Assembly (NCBI GenBank): GCA_002431355.1
Contig: DJEQ01000092.1
Location: 1-9,005, forward strand
Length of the DNA: 9,005 nucleotides
DNA from: Oribacterium sp. UBA5894
GTDB taxonomy: Bacteria; Bacillota; Clostridia; Lachnospirales; Lachnospiraceae
Direction of reading: 5' to 3'
The translations under genes and the position numbers were made by a program. Shown one piece after another: positions 6,821 to 9,005 of this stretch (position 1 is the first letter of the stretch; every line of letters begins with the position of its first letter). A model generated the notes under the pieces. It was given only the letters and a program-made list of their open reading frames with translations. It did not search any database and was not told where the DNA came from.

Positions 6821-7378
6821 ATGCTCCATATCAATACTGCTTTTACAAGGGATCCCGAGGCCAATGCCTTCATCCGTGAGTTCATCAATGACCGCATTAC
6901 CTCCCTTCTCATCAATGACATTGAAGGCGCTGCCGGTCAGAATTATCTGAAGGTTCTGCCAGAAGACAAGGAGTATCAGGAGAACATTCACTTTTATTTT
7001 CCGGATCATTATGATCGACAGGACGGTGCCACGGCCTTTTTAAGCCTTTTAAAGGGTGTAAAATCGAAGGATGACTTCATTCCGAACATCTATGAGGAGT
7101 ATGCCCTCCATGCCGCCCTGCACAGCTACATTCACCACTGTGAGGATAAGGGCTTGAGTCCGGCGCGGTCCATGCCACAGGAAGCCCGTAAATATGTTAT
7201 AAATGTCCTGAAAAATGAGTACCTGACGGACGAACGGGATGAAATGGACCCGGATGTGCGCCTGGCCACGTTTGAAGATCTGTACGACTATGATGATTTC
7301 CTGACCTACAATATGGACTATGCCATGCTCGACCATATGACGGCAGAGGAAATCGAAGCCGCGCGAAAGAAAAAGTGA
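6821..7378 (+). CDS. Hypothetical protein, acidic, 185 residues
   Basis: I do not recognise this protein. It begins MLHINTAFTRDPEANAFIRE and is acidic and rich in Asp, Glu and Tyr, especially at 136-172 (runs such as DERDEMDPD and EDLYDYDDF). It ends in a basic tail after TAEEIEAARKKK. A histidine cluster, HAALHSYIHHC (97-107), is the only candidate metal- or ligand-binding patch. There is no signal peptide, membrane segment or nucleotide-binding motif, so it is probably cytosolic and largely helical. The start is secure: AGGAGGG (6809-6815) lies 5 bases before the ATG. It is 36 bases after the PcrA stop and 25 bases before the next start, so it is very likely co-transcribed with pcrA. That placement hints at, but does not prove, a link to DNA transactions. 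TATAAC at 6790-6795 resembles a -10 box but lacks a matching -35. Confidence 0.85.
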   Translation: MLHINTAFTRDPEANAFIREFINDRITSLLINDIEGAAGQNYLKVLPEDKEYQENIHFYFPDHYDRQDGATAFLSLLKGVKSKDDFIPNIYEEYALHAALHSYIHHCEDKGLSPARSMPQEARKYVINVLKNEYLTDERDEMDPDVRLATFEDLYDYDDFLTYNMDYAMLDHMTAEEIEAARKKK

Positions 7379-7389
7379 AGAATGCTCAG

Positions 7390-7396
7390 AAGGAGG
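7390..7396 (+). promoter_or_regulatory. Consensus ribosome binding site supporting a TTG start
   Basis: AAGGAGG lies 7 bases before TTG at 7404, an ideal distance, and no ATG or GTG lies nearby in frame. This makes the TTG the likely initiation codon. Confidence 0.85.
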
Positions 7397-7403
7397 TTCT
7401 ATT

Positions 7404-7925
7404 TTGTTTGATCCGAAGTACCAGCTGGGCCTGGATACCGCACTTTTAAAGCGACGGGATCTGGTCCGCTTTTTCGATATCGATGGAGTTCTGTCGGTCT
7501 ATGCCTATGGCGCGGATGGAGTCAATGCGGTATCGGATCAGGAATTTGACCGTTTTGTAGAAAGCCATGATCTCTACCAGTATGCCGTGGCGCCTTCCTT
7601 TATTCGGGACTATATTGAAACCTATACAGATCCCGCAGAGAATTATGTCGTGAGCCAGTCTGGCAATGAATATCAGGATCGGCAGAAGATCGCTTTTATC
7701 CGGCGCTGCTACCCGGGTCTGTTTCCAGAAGACCATATTCTGTTTACGAGAACTGATGTGAAGGCTGATGCCGTACGAAGCGTCCTTGAAAAGCGCCCTG
7801 CGGGCATGCACACACCGCACCTGTTCATCGATGACAGTGCCGGAGTACTCGACAAGCTTCAGTGTGCCGGCATTCAGGCCGTCCATGTATCGAGCCTCCT
7901 GCTGCTCGCAGAGCTTCACGCGTAA
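7404..7925 (+). CDS. HAD-superfamily-like hydrolase, 173 residues
   Basis: A small protein with the four HAD-type motifs in order and spacing. Motif I is FFDIDGVLSVY with D25 as likely nucleophile and D27 as acid/base. Motif II is the hydrophobic strand YVVSQSG with S84 or S86. Motif III is probably K120 in RTDVKADAV. Motif IV is LFIDDSAGVLDKL with D143 and D144. HAD enzymes are mostly phosphatases acting on small phosphorylated molecules. The substrate here cannot be told, and the short insert between motifs I and II suggests a small or helical cap. It starts with TTG, backed by a consensus ribosome site. It lies 25 bases after the preceding gene and is likely in the same operon as pcrA. Its stop codon lies in a 15-bp sequence repeated 63 bp downstream. 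No signal peptide is seen. The superfamily call comes from motifs only. Confidence 0.8.
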   Translation: MFDPKYQLGLDTALLKRRDLVRFFDIDGVLSVYAYGADGVNAVSDQEFDRFVESHDLYQYAVAPSFIRDYIETYTDPAENYVVSQSGNEYQDRQKIAFIRRCYPGLFPEDHILFTRTDVKADAVRSVLEKRPAGMHTPHLFIDDSAGVLDKLQCAGIQAVHVSSLLLLAELHA

Positions 7926-7992
7926 GAAACCCCGTAAGTGTATGGTTTTATCCCTTGACCACCTAGCGAGTGCATGTTTCACGCGTAAGAAA
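7915..7992. repeat. 15-bp direct repeat bracketing the gap after the HAD-like gene
   Basis: TTCACGCGTAAGAAA occurs at 7915-7929, spanning the stop codon of the HAD-like gene, and again perfectly at 7978-7992. The 48 bp between them contain no recognisable element. TTGACC at 7955-7960 resembles a -35 box but has no -10 at the right distance. A partial duplication of the gene end or a remnant of an insertion/deletion event would both fit. Confidence 0.75.
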
Positions 7993-8040
7993 TACCCATC
8001 ACGTGGAAAGAATGAATCCATGACAGAACGCCTGGAAGAG

Positions 8041-8047
8041 AAAGGAG
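8041..8047 (+). promoter_or_regulatory. Ribosome binding site that decides the MBL hydrolase start
   Basis: AAAGGAG lies 5 bases before ATG at 8053. The in-frame ATG at 8020 has only GAAAG at a less suitable distance, and further upstream the frame runs into the HAD-like gene. Confidence 0.7.
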
Positions 8048-8052
8048 TCGGA

Positions 8053-8730
8053 ATGAAAACAACAGGAAAAGAAATTCGTGTGATTACCCACGCAGCAATT
8101 CGACTTGTGATGAAGGATGCGGCGCAGCAGGACCTCGTCATCTACTGTGATCCGTTTCATCTTCTGGAGGCCCCCGGTGATGCGGACCTCCTGCTTGTGA
8201 CACATGCACATTACGATCATTATTCCGTCGAGGATATCGCAAAGGTTCGGAAGACCACGACCGAAGCCGTCTATCCGACCTCCATGCGTGGCAGCACCGA
8301 GGATTCCGGGATCGACGATGCGCACGAGCATTTCCTCGGCTGGAATGAAACGATGACGTTCCGCGGTCTCCGAATCACTGCCATCCCGGCGTATAATCCA
8401 AGCAAACGCTTCCATCCGAAGGAGCAGCAGTGGATCGGTTATCTCCTGGACGACGGAGAGCAGCGCATCTACATCGCAGGCGATACCGACATCACGTCGG
8501 AAGCCGAACATGTACGCTGTGATGTCGCCCTTCTTCCGATCGGCGGCACCTATACCATGGATGCCAGGGAAGCGGCCACGCTCGCTGCAGCAATCCACCC
8601 ACAGCTTGCGATTCCTACACACTACGGCTCCGTCGCTGGTGTCAAAAGCGATGAAGACGTCTTCCGCTCCACACTGAAAACCCTCGCCCCGGACATCGAC
8701 GTCGAGGTATGCATGGAGCGCGATCAGTAG
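8053..8730 (+). CDS. MBL-fold metal-dependent hydrolase
   Basis: A 225-residue metallo-beta-lactamase-fold protein, probably cytosolic. The metal-binding motif THAHYDHYS gives H51, H53, D55 and H56. Later ligands are D144 in YIAGDTD and H190 in IPTHYGS. The blocks IPAYNPSKRFHPKE (111-124) and LLPIGGTYTMDAREAA (160-175) are typical of the small UlaG/YtkL-like branch (often annotated as L-ascorbate-6-phosphate-lactonase-like or beta-lactamase superfamily_3), whose substrates are mostly unknown. Length is normal for that branch. The start at 8053 is chosen for its AAAGGAG site; 8020 would add 11 residues. It lies 127 bases after the HAD-like gene with no terminator between, so it may be the last gene of the pcrA operon. 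The nearest downstream terminator is at 8935. A specific reaction is not assigned. Confidence 0.9.
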   Translation: MKTTGKEIRVITHAAIRLVMKDAAQQDLVIYCDPFHLLEAPGDADLLLVTHAHYDHYSVEDIAKVRKTTTEAVYPTSMRGSTEDSGIDDAHEHFLGWNETMTFRGLRITAIPAYNPSKRFHPKEQQWIGYLLDDGEQRIYIAGDTDITSEAEHVRCDVALLPIGGTYTMDAREAATLAAAIHPQLAIPTHYGSVAGVKSDEDVFRSTLKTLAPDIDVEVCMERDQ

Positions 8731-8795
8731 ACCACGACGGGAACATGAAGACGCCACCCAGGGCATGGATCGCAGTATCCACAGGATTTAAAAAA

Positions 8796-8885
8796 ATGAA
8801 GAAGCGTCTTAAGAATTTCATAATCAGACATTTCGCTTTTCTTCAAGCACTCCAAACGGATTTTCGGTATGATAAAGATGCTTGA
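8796..8885 (+). CDS. Possible 29-residue small ORF
   Basis: ATG at 8796, preceded by AGGA (8783-8786) at 9 bases, opens a short frame encoding a basic peptide beginning MKKRLKNFIIRHFAFLQAL and ending RYDKDA. The N-terminal half is cationic and amphipathic or hydrophobic. It lies in the AT-rich gap between the MBL gene and the terminator. At this length chance is a serious alternative, and no family is recognised. Confidence 0.2.
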   Translation: MKKRLKNFIIRHFAFLQALQTDFRYDKDA

Positions 8886-8886
8886 A
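8842..8886. repeat. 8-bp inverted repeat with 29-base spacer
   Basis: TTCAAGCA (8842-8849) and TGCTTGAA (8879-8886) are perfect complements separated by 29 bases that include TATGAT (8868-8873), a -10-like hexamer. It could be a long-loop hairpin or an operator pair in the AT-rich gap 8731-8934. Apart from this and the possible small ORF I see nothing else in that gap. Confidence 0.4.
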
Positions 8887-8934
8887 AAAGACATCAGGCA
8901 CAATCCTTTTTTAAAACAAAATCCTTTATAAACG

Positions 8935-8967
8935 ATCCCGGACGCTTCCTGCTTCCCGGGATTTTTT
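8935..8967 (+). terminator. Rho-independent terminator
   Basis: ATCCCGG (8935-8941) pairs with CCGGGAT (8956-8962) across a 14-base loop, followed by a T-run (8962-8967). It lies about 205 bases after the MBL hydrolase stop and probably ends the pcrA unit or a small transcript from the gap. The purine-rich AGGAG near 8987 could belong to a gene beyond the right edge. Confidence 0.8.
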
Positions 8968-9005
8968 ATTTTATTTGGGCAGCAGGAGAAGAAGAGCAGG
9001 CAGAA

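Noticed and set aside
7955..7960. TTGACC as the -35 of a promoter for the MBL hydrolase
   Set aside because: No -10-like hexamer lies 16-18 bases downstream.
7768..8052. Upstream extension of the MBL hydrolase frame into the HAD-like gene
   Set aside because: The extension is out of frame with a motif-bearing gene, its residues do not resemble the MBL family, and ATG 8053 has a strong ribosome site.
7446..8141. 231-codon antisense frame across the HAD-like gene and the following gap
   Set aside because: No ribosome site or motif; overlaps two supported genes on the + strand.

Overview
The window looks like a chromosomal segment of a low-to-mid GC Firmicute (Bacillota). The evidence is strong AGGAGG-type ribosome sites, one TTG start backed by a consensus Shine-Dalgarno sequence, a LAB/Erysipelotrichia-type C69 dipeptidase, a HelD-type RNA polymerase recycling ATPase and a PcrA-type helicase. 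An Erysipelotrichaceae-like host is my best guess from protein flavour, but it is an inference. Genes are moderately GC-rich. The first ~480 bases and the last ~200 are clearly AT-rich.

Layout. Bases 1-480 hold no convincing gene. They carry a regular array of degenerate dyad repeats (8-21-8 bp arms and core, about 73 bp pitch), then two copies of a 31-bp direct repeat 60 bp apart. A strong rho-independent terminator (554-589) ends whatever is transcribed rightward from there. A C69-family dipeptidase follows (703-2184). Its last codons lie in the first copy of a 40-bp tandem repeat that runs on into the intergenic region. Next is a HelD-like SF1 ATPase (2386-4437), followed by a long perfect-type hairpin and a clean terminator (4491-4521). 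A good extended -10 promoter (4523-4551) then starts a second transcription unit: PcrA/UvrD helicase (4619-6784), an unrecognised acidic 185-residue protein (6821-7378), a HAD-like protein starting at TTG (7404-7925) and a metallo-beta-lactamase-fold hydrolase (8053-8730). A terminator at 8935-8967 closes it. All supported genes are on the + strand.

Functionally the two helicase-like proteins form a theme. HelD (removes or recycles stalled RNA polymerase) and PcrA (with a C-terminal Tudor-like domain of the type that contacts RNA polymerase) both act where transcription conflicts with replication or repair. They sit side by side but in separate transcription units. The dipeptidase and the small hydrolases look like housekeeping metabolism. 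No CRISPR-Cas, transposase, phage gene, tRNA or rRNA is visible. The most unusual feature is the phased dyad array at the left edge.
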